Made by a program: the position numbers and the translations under genes
Notes under the pieces: generated by a model
Seen by the model: the letters and a program-made list of their open reading frames with translations, nothing else
The model's database searches: none
Told to the model about the DNA's origin: nothing
Part shown: piece after piece, positions 27,546 to 33,741 of the stretch
Position numbering within the stretch: the first letter of the stretch is position 1
Layout of the letters: the number at the start of each line of letters is the position of its first letter
IMG/VR virus record: IMGVR_UViG_3300028595_000001
Span: 1 to 59,893 of that record
DNA: 59,893 nt
Strand: one strand, 5' to 3'
From: a virus

Positions 27546-28167
27546 CTGGATACCTTTTTACAGAATAGCACAACCCAATTGTATTTGATTTTTTTCTAAG
27601 ACCACACCATGAATAAATTGTTGGAGCAGACACTTCAAAAAAACTTGCCGCCTTGCTACAAGAATCAAATCGTTTGCCGAAAATAAACCACCAACGACTA
27701 TTTGTTTTATTACGATTGTTTTCCGCAACAGTTGTAAAACAACAATTTTCTGGGTTATAAGGACCGTTGGTGTCAATTCTTTCTATTGTTAGTCCTTCTT
27801 CGTATCCATTTTTTAAAGCCCAGTCTTTGAAGGTTTGGTAATCATCCCATTCGTTGCAGAAAGTTACTCCACGGCCACCATACCTACTAAAGTCTTTGCT
27901 TGTTTTTGTTCTACAACGGTATCGGAAGTTTCGCCACAAGGCATACAGCTTAGTTAAGTGGTCGCCATGGATTTTAGTAGCTCCCCCGTTTCCTTTTTTT
28001 CTTAAACAACCACACGACTTTGTTTTCCCGCTCCTAATTCTGGAACCGTCTTTAACCACGATATTTCCGCAATCACACAAACATTCCCACTGTCGTTTGC
28101 CTTTATATGAAGAAACAAACAACATCCCAAACTTTCTACCAGCAATGTCTATTGGATACGCAGGCAA
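27538..28167 (-). CDS. HNH/AP2-type homing endonuclease
   Basis: 209 residues from a TTG start with TAGGAGG 6 bases upstream. The N-terminal zinc knuckle (WECLCDCGN, then SCGCLRK) is followed by the conserved YGGRGVTFCNEWDD, LTIERIDTNGPYNPENC and W/N-rich C-terminus typical of free-standing phage HNH endonucleases with an AP2-like DNA-binding region. It lies exactly between the annealing protein and exonuclease genes, which normally adjoin, and so looks like an intergenic homing insertion. Confidence 0.85.
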   Translation of the reverse strand: MPAYPIDIAGRKFGMLFVSSYKGKRQWECLCDCGNIVVKDGSRIRSGKTKSCGCLRKKGNGGATKIHGDHLTKLYALWRNFRYRCRTKTSKDFSRYGGRGVTFCNEWDDYQTFKDWALKNGYEEGLTIERIDTNGPYNPENCCFTTVAENNRNKTNSRWWFIFGKRFDSCSKAASFFEVSAPTIYSWCGLRKKSNTIGLCYSVKRYPDV

Positions 28168-28177
28168 AACAAACCTC

Positions 28178-28774
28178 CTATGAGTCCTCCTCCCCAGGTT
28201 GCCGCATCATATCAATCTTTCGATTCAACAAGCCCGTTAGTTTCTTATAGTTCCTTCTGGGGATGGTTTCCATTGATTGAGCTTCGGCCACCCGTAGGAA
28301 AGCCGGTAGGTCGTCAACCACTTCATCGACAATTGCCTTCATTGCGACCAAATTATCACCATCAACATATTCATTTGTTTCGACTTCACTTGGAGGTAAA
28401 TCTTCCCCCGCATAAATATACAATCCGATCCCAGTGGCGATAGCGATAGCCTTCACAAGACACCGTTGGATCGACGTGTTGATGTCAAACGGGTTGGGGT
28501 CTGCAATCGGTTTGTTCTGGTTATTCAGAACAGGATGCACCTGTTCAAAATAAATCTTTTCTTCACCAACATCTGGCCAAACAATTACAGATACAAAGGC
28601 ACCCATGTCAGTCTTTTGGTATGGAAGATGGTCAAACCGAACAATTGTCCACTTGCCATTCGGACACGCCTTTCGGAACTCACTAACAGCGAACGGCCAC
28701 GACAGGTAGTTAAACCTGCCCTTCTTTTCAACCCTATCGGTTACATTGGTTTTTTCAAGTTCTGCAAAATTCAT
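28178..28774 (-). CDS. Sak-type single-strand annealing recombinase (DUF1071 / Rad52-like)
   Basis: 198 residues. RFNYLSWPFAVSEFRKACPNG and the later DINTSIQRCLVKAIAIATGIGLYIYAGEDLP are signatures of the Sak/DUF1071 annealing family. These proteins form rings that anneal complementary strands and act with a 5'-3' exonuclease in phage recombination, tolerating short and imperfect homology. The exonuclease is encoded downstream beyond an HNH insertion. Confidence 0.85.
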   Translation of the reverse strand: MNFAELEKTNVTDRVEKKGRFNYLSWPFAVSEFRKACPNGKWTIVRFDHLPYQKTDMGAFVSVIVWPDVGEEKIYFEQVHPVLNNQNKPIADPNPFDINTSIQRCLVKAIAIATGIGLYIYAGEDLPPSEVETNEYVDGDNLVAMKAIVDEVVDDLPAFLRVAEAQSMETIPRRNYKKLTGLLNRKIDMMRQPGEEDS

Positions 28775-28783
28775 ATCCCCTCC

Positions 28784-28963
28784 TTAGTCAACTACATCAA
28801 TATTAAGCGCATTAATAAAATCTTCGGCAAGACACATTCCGTCGCACTCAACTCCATCATAGAATACGGTTTGACTCGCAGCAAAATCATTAACCTGCAT
28901 AAACTCATACAGCACCATTGCAAGATAACAAACCCTGTCTTCATATGGTTCTTGTGTCCTCAT
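28784..28963 (-). CDS. Small acidic uncharacterised protein
   Basis: 59 residues from ATG 28963, ATGA-coupled to the gene before it. The longer frame has no start signal. Helical, acidic, with two Cys (GVECDGMCL). No function recognised. Confidence 0.55.
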   Translation of the reverse strand: MRTQEPYEDRVCYLAMVLYEFMQVNDFAASQTVFYDGVECDGMCLAEDFINALNIDVVD

Positions 28964-29148
28964 TTTTCCCCCCTTCGATACCCACCACCCGGCATCCATC
29001 GACGGCCAGTGAGTTCGTGAAATTTCTCTTGGTACGATTCGTGGTTTTCGTGGGAATTTTCTAAATCGTCCAGCAGTATTGAGAAACAGGAATAGCAAAT
29101 CCCCACATCATCGTCCATTGGTGCATCACATGTGCCGCACTTATACAT
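28960..29148 (-). CDS. Small zinc-ribbon protein
   Basis: 62 residues with AAGGAGGGGG upstream. Two Cys pairs (Cys-Gly-Thr-Cys and Cys-Tyr-Ser-Cys, 12 residues apart) form a zinc ribbon, followed by a His/Glu-rich helix. Possibly DNA- or protein-binding. Confidence 0.6.
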   Translation of the reverse strand: MYKCGTCDAPMDDDVGICYSCFSILLDDLENSHENHESYQEKFHELTGRRWMPGGGYRRGEK

Positions 29149-29162
29149 GCCCCCTCCTTTTA

Positions 29163-29372
29163 TTAATCATTAGCCCAACGCTTTAAACAAACAGGACAAA
29201 AATAGTCATGCCAATAATAATCATCCCCCGGAATTTTCTTTTTATTAACATGCTTACATTTATTTTGATGTTTGCGAAGCTCGTCTTCAAGTTCTTTTAT
29301 TTGCGCTTTAAGACGATGGGCTTTATACTTCGGGTTAAATTCTGGAAACTTAGTATATGATTTTAACTTCAT
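29163..29372 (-). CDS. Small coiled-coil protein with C-terminal zinc knuckle
   Basis: 69 residues with GGGGTTGGT upstream. Residues 18-36 form a charged coiled coil (AHRLKAQIKELEDELRKHQ), then Cys-Lys-His, and a C-terminal Cys-Pro-Val-Cys. The layout resembles small phage zinc proteins of the early region. Function unknown. Confidence 0.55.
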   Translation of the reverse strand: MKLKSYTKFPEFNPKYKAHRLKAQIKELEDELRKHQNKCKHVNKKKIPGDDYYWHDYFCPVCLKRWAND

Positions 29373-29381
29373 ACCAACCCC

Positions 29382-29540
29382 TCATTCTTCCGGTGTAAAC
29401 CAACCGCAAGACAAACCGTCAGAATCATCAAAAAACAATTCCTCTAAAATCTCGTCCGGTGTTATCTCGCACCCACCATCTATCAACCTGCGGTGGATAC
29501 AAACCTCACAATCCCGCCATGTCAAGTCAGCGATGCTCAT
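29382..29540 (-). CDS. 52-residue acidic protein
   Basis: Begins at ATG 29540 after a strong AAGGGGGTGGGG. It overlaps the preceding gene by 14 bases. Contains WRDCEVCIHRR and a later Cys-Gly-Trp, otherwise Asp/Glu-rich. Unrecognised. Confidence 0.5.
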   Translation of the reverse strand: MSIADLTWRDCEVCIHRRLIDGGCEITPDEILEELFFDDSDGLSCGWFTPEE

Positions 29541-29829
29541 CCCCACCCCCTTGTCTATCCATTAATGCATCTCTGCGGCACTCGTACAAATACTCTGCGC
29601 GATCTGCCGCCCATTCTGCGAACTGACGCTTGATGTCTGCCGATATTTCCTGTTCAAGAAAAACCTCAAATTCAAGCCAATCCACTTCATTACCGGCCTT
29701 ATCCTTGACCATGTAGATATTGATTTGTTCGGGGAATCGTGGCTCATGCCACCCATCCCCGCAGGGCGGCTCGTATTCATACTCAACCACCACTGGCTTA
29801 TCGTCTATTTCGGTTGTGTATTCCGGCAT
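29527..29829 (-). CDS. Uncharacterised early protein
   Basis: 100 residues. The ATG at 29829 is chosen because GGGGAGG lies 6 bases before it. The ATG at 29835 touches the Shine-Dalgarno. Acidic, beta-rich N-terminus (PVVVEYEYEPP) and helical C-terminus (FAEWAADRAEYLYECRRDAL). No function recognised. Confidence 0.55.
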   Translation of the reverse strand: MPEYTTEIDDKPVVVEYEYEPPCGDGWHEPRFPEQINIYMVKDKAGNEVDWLEFEVFLEQEISADIKRQFAEWAADRAEYLYECRRDALMDRQGGGDEHR

Positions 29830-30098
29830 TTCCATCCTCCCCGGCAGATAGCCATGTGTAGGTCGTTTTTAGCCTGTATGACGGCATCAATGATGCTGCG
29901 CGACTCAGCACACGCATTTCCAGCAGAACGGTCTATCACAGAACTGACAGCGTGGATTAAACTGGAATAATACGTTTGGCGCGATGTTCTGGTTGGCGTT
30001 CTTTTGTCAAGCTTAACTTTGAACCCGTCCCGCCACTCAGTTAGCGTCCAACAACCGGGGGTATAATCAAGGTCAAAATCGTCGTTTATTTTAATCAT
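29805..30098 (-). CDS. First gene of the leftward early operon
   Basis: 97 residues. ATG 30098 follows AAGGGG by 8 bases and is preferred over GTG 30104. The sequence has a Thr/Arg-rich middle (KLDKRTPTRTSRQTYYSSL) and a helical C-terminus. It is the first protein made from the leftward promoter, behind the structured leader RNA. In this position phages often place host-takeover or antitermination functions. No family recognised. Confidence 0.55.
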   Translation of the reverse strand: MIKINDDFDLDYTPGCWTLTEWRDGFKVKLDKRTPTRTSRQTYYSSLIHAVSSVIDRSAGNACAESRSIIDAVIQAKNDLHMAICRGGWKCRNTQPK

Positions 30099-30124
30099 TT
30101 TCACATCCCCTTTTTTTTAGAATC

Positions 30125-30194
30125 CCCACCGGCCTGCCACGTGTTGGAAATGCGACCCCGCATTTGTGGCCCGGTTCATCCGGGGGCCGGTGGG
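30125..30194 (-). ncRNA. Three-way-junction structured leader of the leftward transcript
   Basis: Stem P1 pairs 30125-30134 with 30185-30194 (10 bp, perfect). Inside, P2 pairs 30136-30140 with 30066+100-30170 (GCCAC/GTGGC) and continues after a 7-base bulge into AAATGCG/CGCATTT (30148-30154, 30159-30165) with a 4-base loop. P3 pairs 30171-30174 with 30180-30183 (CCGG/CCGG). Only two or three bases at the junction are unpaired. The predicted start of the leftward transcript is about 30196, so the structure forms the very 5' end of the message. No T-run follows, so it is not a simple terminator. Role unknown; candidates are cis-acting antitermination RNA, a ligand sensor or mRNA protection. Confidence 0.7.
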
Positions 30195-30202
30195 TTGATT
30201 AC

Positions 30203-30230
30203 ATAATACACGATTGGTTTTAGATGTCAA
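30203..30230 (-). promoter_or_regulatory. Leftward early promoter
   Basis: Minus-strand TTGACA (30230-30225), 16-base spacer, TATTAT (30208-30203). It drives the recombination operon 30098-26087. Back-to-back with the rightward promoter at 30293, about 60 bases apart, a lambda-like control arrangement. Confidence 0.75.
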
Positions 30231-30270
30231 GGATTATTTTCGCTCTGAAACAATTATTTTTGCGGCGGTC

Positions 30271-30283
30271 CAATATTTTATTG
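30271..30283. promoter_or_regulatory. Candidate operator between divergent promoters
   Basis: CAATATTTTATTG is a perfect 5-bp inverted repeat around TTT, midway between the two early promoters. A small HTH protein is encoded immediately to the right, so this is a plausible binding site. AT-rich chance palindromes are common. Confidence 0.3.
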
Positions 30284-30292
30284 AATTTTCTA

Positions 30293-30322
30293 TTGACATT
30301 ATTTTCAAAATGTGAATAGTAT
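30293..30322 (+). promoter_or_regulatory. Rightward early promoter
   Basis: TTGACA (30293-30298), 18-base spacer, TAGTAT (30317-30322). Transcription should start near 30329, within two bases of the ATG at 30331, so the first message would be leaderless. Confidence 0.7.
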
Positions 30323-30330
30323 ATAGAACC

Positions 30331-30558
30331 ATGCAAACCAAACCATACAAAATCAACGGCATAAACAGGCTCGCAAAAGACAACGGGCTAAATCCATCAA
30401 CACTCCACAATATCCTATACGGAAACCGTGGGGCATCAAACAAGGCCATCAGGCGGTTGGTTTCAATCTTCCCTGCAACTGATGAGGCTATGTGGGTCAA
30501 CGGCGACCGTGATGCTTTGGTTAAGGCGTTGGGGCTGAAAAAGGTTTTTTATGTTTAA
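30331..30558 (+). CDS. Small Cro/CI-like HTH regulator, probably leaderless
   Basis: 75 residues. INRLAKDNGLNPSTLHNILYG is a helix-turn-helix with the usual Ala and Ser/Thr positions, followed by a third helix (NKAIRRLVSIFP). There is no Shine-Dalgarno and the predicted transcription start lies about 2 bases before the ATG, as in lambda cI mRNA. It sits between divergent early promoters, so it probably represses one or both. It has no C-terminal dimerisation/peptidase domain, so it is Cro-like in size. No integrase was found, so its presence does not prove a temperate life. Confidence 0.7.
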   Translation: MQTKPYKINGINRLAKDNGLNPSTLHNILYGNRGASNKAIRRLVSIFPATDEAMWVNGDRDALVKALGLKKVFYV

Positions 30559-30736
30559 TGAAACAGAACGGGCCATACTTAAATCATATTACAATATGAT
30601 TCGTAGATGTTACAATCCAAAATGCGGCGGTTCAACTTACAAAGGGAGGCATCTGAAGAACAATGAGCGTTTTAAATATCGAAGATTTTCGCTCCCATCT
30701 TTCAGGAAGAATCAGGTGTGTTTCATGCCACTATGA
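30551..30736 (+). pseudogene. Remnant of an HNH/AP2-type endonuclease
   Basis: The frame opens with ILKSYYNMIRRCYNPKCGG, which resembles the segment just before the YGGRG motif in HNH/AP2 endonucleases like the one at 27538. It then loses similarity and runs into the next gene, which starts inside it with its own AAAGGGAGG. Overlap of 8 bases with the HTH gene. Probably a truncated homing gene. It could also be a short real peptide. Confidence 0.4.
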
Positions 30737-30956
30737 ATGGGTCGGCGTATGCCCTATTGACCCAGACGGGAATGCCCCGTGTCTTGAATGTCCTAATTGC
30801 GGGGTTATGCAGGGGTTTTTTATGCACCCCATATGCGCCGCTGAAGATAAATTGGCGTGGCGGTGTAAGTGTTCGGGTGAAACCTTCATGCTCACGCCAG
30901 ATGGTGCGCTTTGTATTCGATGCGGGTTGCACCATAAATGGGACGATATATTTTAA
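30663..30956 (+). CDS. Zinc-ribbon protein
   Basis: 97 residues, AAAGGGAGG upstream. Cys-Val-Ser-Cys (with His-Tyr-Glu-Trp), Cys-Leu-Glu-Cys-Pro-Asn-Cys, then Cys-Lys-Cys and a final Cys-Ile-Arg-Cys-Gly make two zinc ribbons. Similar small ribbons recur throughout the early region. Likely nucleic-acid or host-protein binding. Confidence 0.65.
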   Translation: MSVLNIEDFRSHLSGRIRCVSCHYEWVGVCPIDPDGNAPCLECPNCGVMQGFFMHPICAAEDKLAWRCKCSGETFMLTPDGALCIRCGLHHKWDDIF

Positions 30957-30976
30957 GAGTTTAATAGGGGGGAATA

Positions 30977-31162
30977 ATGGGTACTGACCGGTGGCATACG
31001 ACAAAACAAGAGTTGCGTTTCATCAAAAGCTTATATGAAAAGCGCAATGTCAAAGCCTTAGAGGGCTACGTCAAGACCGCAGCAGACCGACAATGGGACA
31101 ACGCGGTTGACGGCTTTGACTGTCTGGTGGCGGCAGAGGCGTATCTTGAGAGGCTTAAATAA
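30977..31162 (+). CDS. Small helical early protein
   Basis: 61 residues, GGGGGGAATA upstream. Charged helices (ELRFIKSLYEKRNV and FDCLVAAEAYLERLK), no Cys cluster. The 19-bp repeat begins right after its stop. No function recognised. Confidence 0.55.
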   Translation: MGTDRWHTTKQELRFIKSLYEKRNVKALEGYVKTAADRQWDNAVDGFDCLVAAEAYLERLK

Positions 31163-31194
31163 TTTATGGCGCGGTGGCGGCAGAGGGTAGAAGA

Positions 31195-31575
31195 ATGAGC
31201 AACCCAATACAAAATGGCTTAATTGCTGAACAGAAATTTATTTTACAGGCCCTTAAGAATGGGTGGGTTTTGTCCCGACCGTTGTTAGGCGTAGAAAAAT
31301 ATGATTTTATTGCAGACTACAACGGGAAACTACGCAGGGTTCAAGTAAAATTGGCTTATATCGATGAAAAAAATAGGAACGTGGTTTGTATTAGAGGATG
31401 TCATGGCCGTACTTGTAAAAAGAAACCGACACACCTTGAATCAGATATTTTAGTGGTTGTGTGTTTTGGTGATTTTTACATTATACCAACCAAAACAATA
31501 AGTCATATAAAATCGAATATTTGTGTGTCTAACAATGGAAAATACAAGGGCTTTTTAAATAATTGGAGTTTTTAA
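31195..31575 (+). CDS. PD-(D/E)XK homing-type endonuclease (I-Ssp6803I-like)
   Basis: 126 residues from ATG 31195. The order Glu-Gln-Lys-Phe in GLIAEQKFILQALKNGW, then SRPLLGVEKYDFIADYNGK (catalytic Asp), then RRVQVKLAY (Gln-X-Lys) matches the small PD-(D/E)XK endonuclease family that includes the intron-encoded I-Ssp6803I. A downstream basic segment (CHGRTCKKK) may bind DNA. It lies within a direct-repeat-bounded cassette and no intron features are seen, so it may be a free-standing homing gene. Confidence 0.7.
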   Translation: MSNPIQNGLIAEQKFILQALKNGWVLSRPLLGVEKYDFIADYNGKLRRVQVKLAYIDEKNRNVVCIRGCHGRTCKKKPTHLESDILVVVCFGDFYIIPTKTISHIKSNICVSNNGKYKGFLNNWSF

Positions 31576-31610
31576 CGATTCCCTGCTCGCGCCAACCGAA
31601 AGGATGGTAT

Positions 31611-31832
31611 ATGAAACTAAAACTACAAGGTGTAAACTGGACCAACGATTCAATAGAATTTAAAGTCCCACACGAAATAATGGAGCGAGCGGAATGGTCT
31701 GGTGGTGAAGCAGAGGTTGATTTACCTGCGATTAGTAATGTCGGTAGGAACACACTAAAGTGCCATTGCGACCCGCACGACAGAGTCCATTATGGGTGCC
31801 ATTGTGGGTATTGGGACTCTAAACACGACTAA
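31611..31832 (+). CDS. Small protein with C-terminal Cys/His cluster
   Basis: 73 residues from ATG 31611 with AAAGGA 9 bases before. A beta-strand N-terminus (MKLKLQGVNWTND) and a C-terminal LKCHCDPHDRVHYGCHCGYWDSKHD that could bind one or two metal ions. Function unknown. The 178 bases after it (31833-32010) hold a copy of the 19-bp repeat and the next gene's leader, and no gene was recognised there. Confidence 0.55.
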   Translation: MKLKLQGVNWTNDSIEFKVPHEIMERAEWSGGEAEVDLPAISNVGRNTLKCHCDPHDRVHYGCHCGYWDSKHD

Positions 31833-32010
31833 CGATTATGGCGCGGTGGCGGCAAAAGCCGTGGCAAGTCCAAAAGGAAGGCCGTCTGGTACGAGCGGGG
31901 TAGTGTTTGACATACGAAGCACAATTAAAGCGATGGACTCTTTATTATGTAATCGCGCCTGTCAGTAAGTCATAAGCCAGACCGCCGCGCCAACCCTTGA
32001 AAGGAAAGTT

Positions 32011-32226
32011 ATGTTTGCAGGATATAAGAAAATAGCTACAACAAAAGTAATTCGGATAAGGCATGAAGTTTCGTACAAAATCGGTTTTTCCGCACAGTCA
32101 ATTAAAAATTCATTATCTAACGTACCCGATGTTGCACATTTAGAAGATATAAGTGACGGTGACGATGTTGAGACGTTGATATTTTTAGAAGAAAAACCAG
32201 ACAAAGACGGTCCAAGCGATTGGTAG
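32011..32226 (+). CDS. Small uncharacterised early protein
   Basis: 71 residues, GAAAGGAAAG before the ATG. Basic N-terminus, then a KVIRIRHEVSYKIGF strand pair and an acidic C-terminus ending in PDKDGPSDW. Nothing recognisable. One of four genes with the CGCGCCAAC leader. Confidence 0.5.
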   Translation: MFAGYKKIATTKVIRIRHEVSYKIGFSAQSIKNSLSNVPDVAHLEDISDGDDVETLIFLEEKPDKDGPSDW

Positions 32227-32258
32227 CCTACCCACGCCAACCCATGAGAGGAAGAAAA

Positions 32259-32405
32259 ATGAAGGAAGTGTTCCGCAATATAGGTATTGGCTGGTGGGTC
32301 TTGAGCGGTCTCTTCGCTATTCGTTCTGGGCCAGATTGGGTGATAGCAACAACCTTTCTTCTTGGGGCTGGTTTTTGTCTGTTTTCGGCATTATTTAAGG
32401 ATTAA
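32259..32405 (+). CDS. 48-residue membrane protein
   Basis: ATG 32259 follows GAGAGGAAG. Two hydrophobic stretches (IGWWVLSGLFAI and WVIATTFLLGAGFCLFSALF) make a hairpin across the membrane. Shares the CGCGCCAAC leader. A small early inner-membrane protein could modify host envelope functions or exclude other phages. Confidence 0.55.
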   Translation: MKEVFRNIGIGWWVLSGLFAIRSGPDWVIATTFLLGAGFCLFSALFKD

Positions 32406-32432
32406 CCCGCGCCAACAGAAAAGGATGAGCAG

Positions 32433-32657
32433 ATGAAAACATCAATAGTAGTGCTCGCGTTTTTTATTGGCGTCCTATTACAAATTTTATACCCAAGCGA
32501 ATATTACAACGTAGATACCACCGCCCCAACCCTAGATTTCGTGGAAATTAGCGAATCAGGAGACTTTGATATAGACTACGATGAAGACTTTATTTTTGAT
32601 TGTGCTGACGATTTCTCGTGGCCCAGAAGGGCAATAGTAATCCGATCACGTATATAG
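32433..32657 (+). CDS. Membrane-anchored acidic protein
   Basis: 74 residues, AAAGGATGAG before the ATG. One N-terminal membrane segment (IVVLAFFIGVLLQILYP) is followed by a very acidic tail (DFDIDYDEDFIFDCADDF). Topology suggests a cytoplasmic or periplasmic acidic domain. Unknown function. A new promoter starts 12 bases after its stop. Confidence 0.55.
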   Translation: MKTSIVVLAFFIGVLLQILYPSEYYNVDTTAPTLDFVEISESGDFDIDYDEDFIFDCADDFSWPRRAIVIRSRI

Positions 32658-32669
32658 CGGGAATGGCGC

Positions 32670-32698
32670 TTGACACCCAACCCGTAGTATAGTATATA
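32670..32698 (+). promoter_or_regulatory. Strong internal sigma70-type promoter
   Basis: TTGACA (32670-32675), exactly 17 bases, TATATA (32693-32698). Start near 32705. This is one of the best consensus matches in the window and lies directly before a hairpin-rich region and terminator. Confidence 0.75.
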
Positions 32699-32704
32699 AC
32701 AGAT

Positions 32705-32824
32705 ACAAAGGACATCCAGAATGAAGACGGCACGCTTCATAATTAAATCTTTAAAATTAGAAAAAGTCCCAGGACAACACAAACGCCCGTTTGTGGGGGG
32801 TGCCGCCCTGTTCTGGGGCTTTTT
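32705..32824 (+). ncRNA. Candidate small RNA or attenuated leader
   Basis: About 120 bases between a strong promoter and a terminator. It includes an 8-bp hairpin CACAAACG/CGTTTGTG (32778-32785, 32788-32795) nested in a CCCAGGACA/TGTTCTGGG stem. A possible leader peptide (ATG 32721, 37 codons, AAAGGA 9 bases before) reads MKTARFIIKSLKLEKVPGQ and would run through the terminator, so on a terminated transcript it has no stop. It may be a regulatory RNA, or a leader peptide controlling read-through into the replication genes. Confidence 0.5.
32805..32824 (+). terminator. Rho-independent terminator before the replication genes
   Basis: GCCC (32805-32808) pairs with GGGC (32816-32819), followed by TTTTTGTGCTTTT. 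The larger alternative stem CCCAGGACA (32768-32776) with TGTTCTGGG (32809-32817) ends at the same T-run. The two stems are mutually exclusive in part, so switching is possible. Confidence 0.6.
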
Positions 32825-32845
32825 GTGCTTTTAAAGGATACTATT

Positions 32846-32989
32846 ATGAAACAAGGCCGGATCGATTATTTAATCTATCACATAGACAGATTAATTGAAC
32901 AATACGACACCATCATTAAATACACAAATGATGTTGATACGATTGTCGAATATCTAAATTGCCATGTTGAATGGCTGGTTGGTAAATAG
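32846..32989 (+). CDS. 47-residue helical protein
   Basis: ATG 32846 follows AAAGGATACTATT. Predicted almost entirely helical (DYLIYHIDRLIEQYDTII, then a second helix ending in EWLVGK). It sits 2 bases before the replication gene, so it is probably translated together with it. Unknown function. Confidence 0.5.
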   Translation: MKQGRIDYLIYHIDRLIEQYDTIIKYTNDVDTIVEYLNCHVEWLVGK

Positions 32990-32991
32990 GC

Positions 32992-33741
32992 ATGAATAGA
33001 GGCTACATAGCAATTTGGCGAAAAATCCAAGACCATCCATTCTATAAAGAACCTAGGGAGTTTTCTAAATACGAAGCTTGGTTGGATTTGCTGATGGAGG
33101 CTCAACATAATAAAGAACCAAGGGAGGTTATTTTAGGCATGAATGTATTGACATGCCATTATGGAGAAACCCTTAAATCCATAAAAACATGGTCGAGCCG
33201 ATGGATGTGGACAAGGTCAAAAGTGTTTCGCTTCTTAAAACTGCTAAAAAAGATGAACCAAATCCGATACACAAGCGAAAAGATAACGACACGGATTAAG
33301 ATAATAAATTATGAGTGTTACGACCCAAGGCGAAACGCAGATGAAACGCAGATGAAACGCAAGCGAAACGATCATGAAACAGTTGCGAACACAGACAAGA
33401 ATGTAAAGAATAATAATACCCCCCCTACCCCCCTTTCAATGGGAACCATATATTCAAAGTCATTTTTAGATTGGTACGAATTATATCCAGAAAAAAAAGG
33501 CAAGGGGGCGGCTTATAGATCCTGGCAAAAAATTGGGAAGAAGGGGATTGTCACACCGAATGAATTAATGGCCGCTATTGCAGCCCAGGTTAAGGCCAAT
33601 CATTTCCGAGGGCGGGACGGCCAGGATTACATACCCAATCCATCAACGTGGCTTAATCAAAACCGATGGGAAGACGAGATAAAAAATAATAAAGCTCAAT
33701 CAAACACATTGCCTGAAGTCATGGAGAATCCATATGGATGA
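32992..33741 (+). CDS. Replication initiator / helicase loader-like protein
   Basis: 249 residues. The N-terminus (GYIAIWRKIQDHPFYKEPREF, then SKYEAWLDLLMEA) and the following winged-helix region with WSSRWMWTRSKVFRFLKLL match the phage replisome organiser N-terminal domain. After a Thr/Asn/Pro linker, residues about 155-235 (LDWYELYPEKKGKGAAYRSW, IPNPSTWLNQNRWEDE) resemble the DnaD/DnaT-like primosome module. It overlaps the DnaB-type helicase gene by 8 bases. It presumably binds the origin and loads the helicase. Confidence 0.75.
   Translation: MNRGYIAIWRKIQDHPFYKEPREFSKYEAWLDLLMEAQHNKEPREVILGMNVLTCHYGETLKSIKTWSSRWMWTRSKVFRFLKLLKKMNQIRYTSEKITTRIKIINYECYDPRRNADETQMKRKRNDHETVANTDKNVKNNNTPPTPLSMGTIYSKSFLDWYELYPEKKGKGAAYRSWQKIGKKGIVTPNELMAAIAAQVKANHFRGRDGQDYIPNPSTWLNQNRWEDEIKNNKAQSNTLPEVMENPYG

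Larger units (their letters stand above)
31164..31854. repeat. 19-bp direct repeat bracketing the PD-(D/E)XK endonuclease cassette
   Basis: TTATGGCGCGGTGGCGGCA occurs at 31164-31182 and 31836-31854. Each copy begins a mini frame reading Met-Ala-Arg-Trp-Arg-Gln. The first mini frame ends in ATGA shared with the endonuclease start. The repeat brackets the endonuclease gene and the small gene after it. Confidence 0.8.
31588..32416 (+). promoter_or_regulatory. Four recurring leaders with CGCGCCAAC before the Shine-Dalgarno
   Basis: CGCGCCAAC at 31588-31596, 31986-31994 and 32408-32416, and CACGCCAAC at 32233-32241, each followed within 3-8 bases by an AAAGGA-like ribosome site and an ATG 14-17 bases away. 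Four consecutive small genes share this leader, so it is a conserved unit, either regulatory or a recombination homology. Confidence 0.6.

Noticed and set aside
30125-30194. tRNA or known ribozyme
   Set aside because: The T-arm-like hairpin has a 5-base loop and the fold has only two inner arms; hammerhead, twister and HDV core bases were not found.
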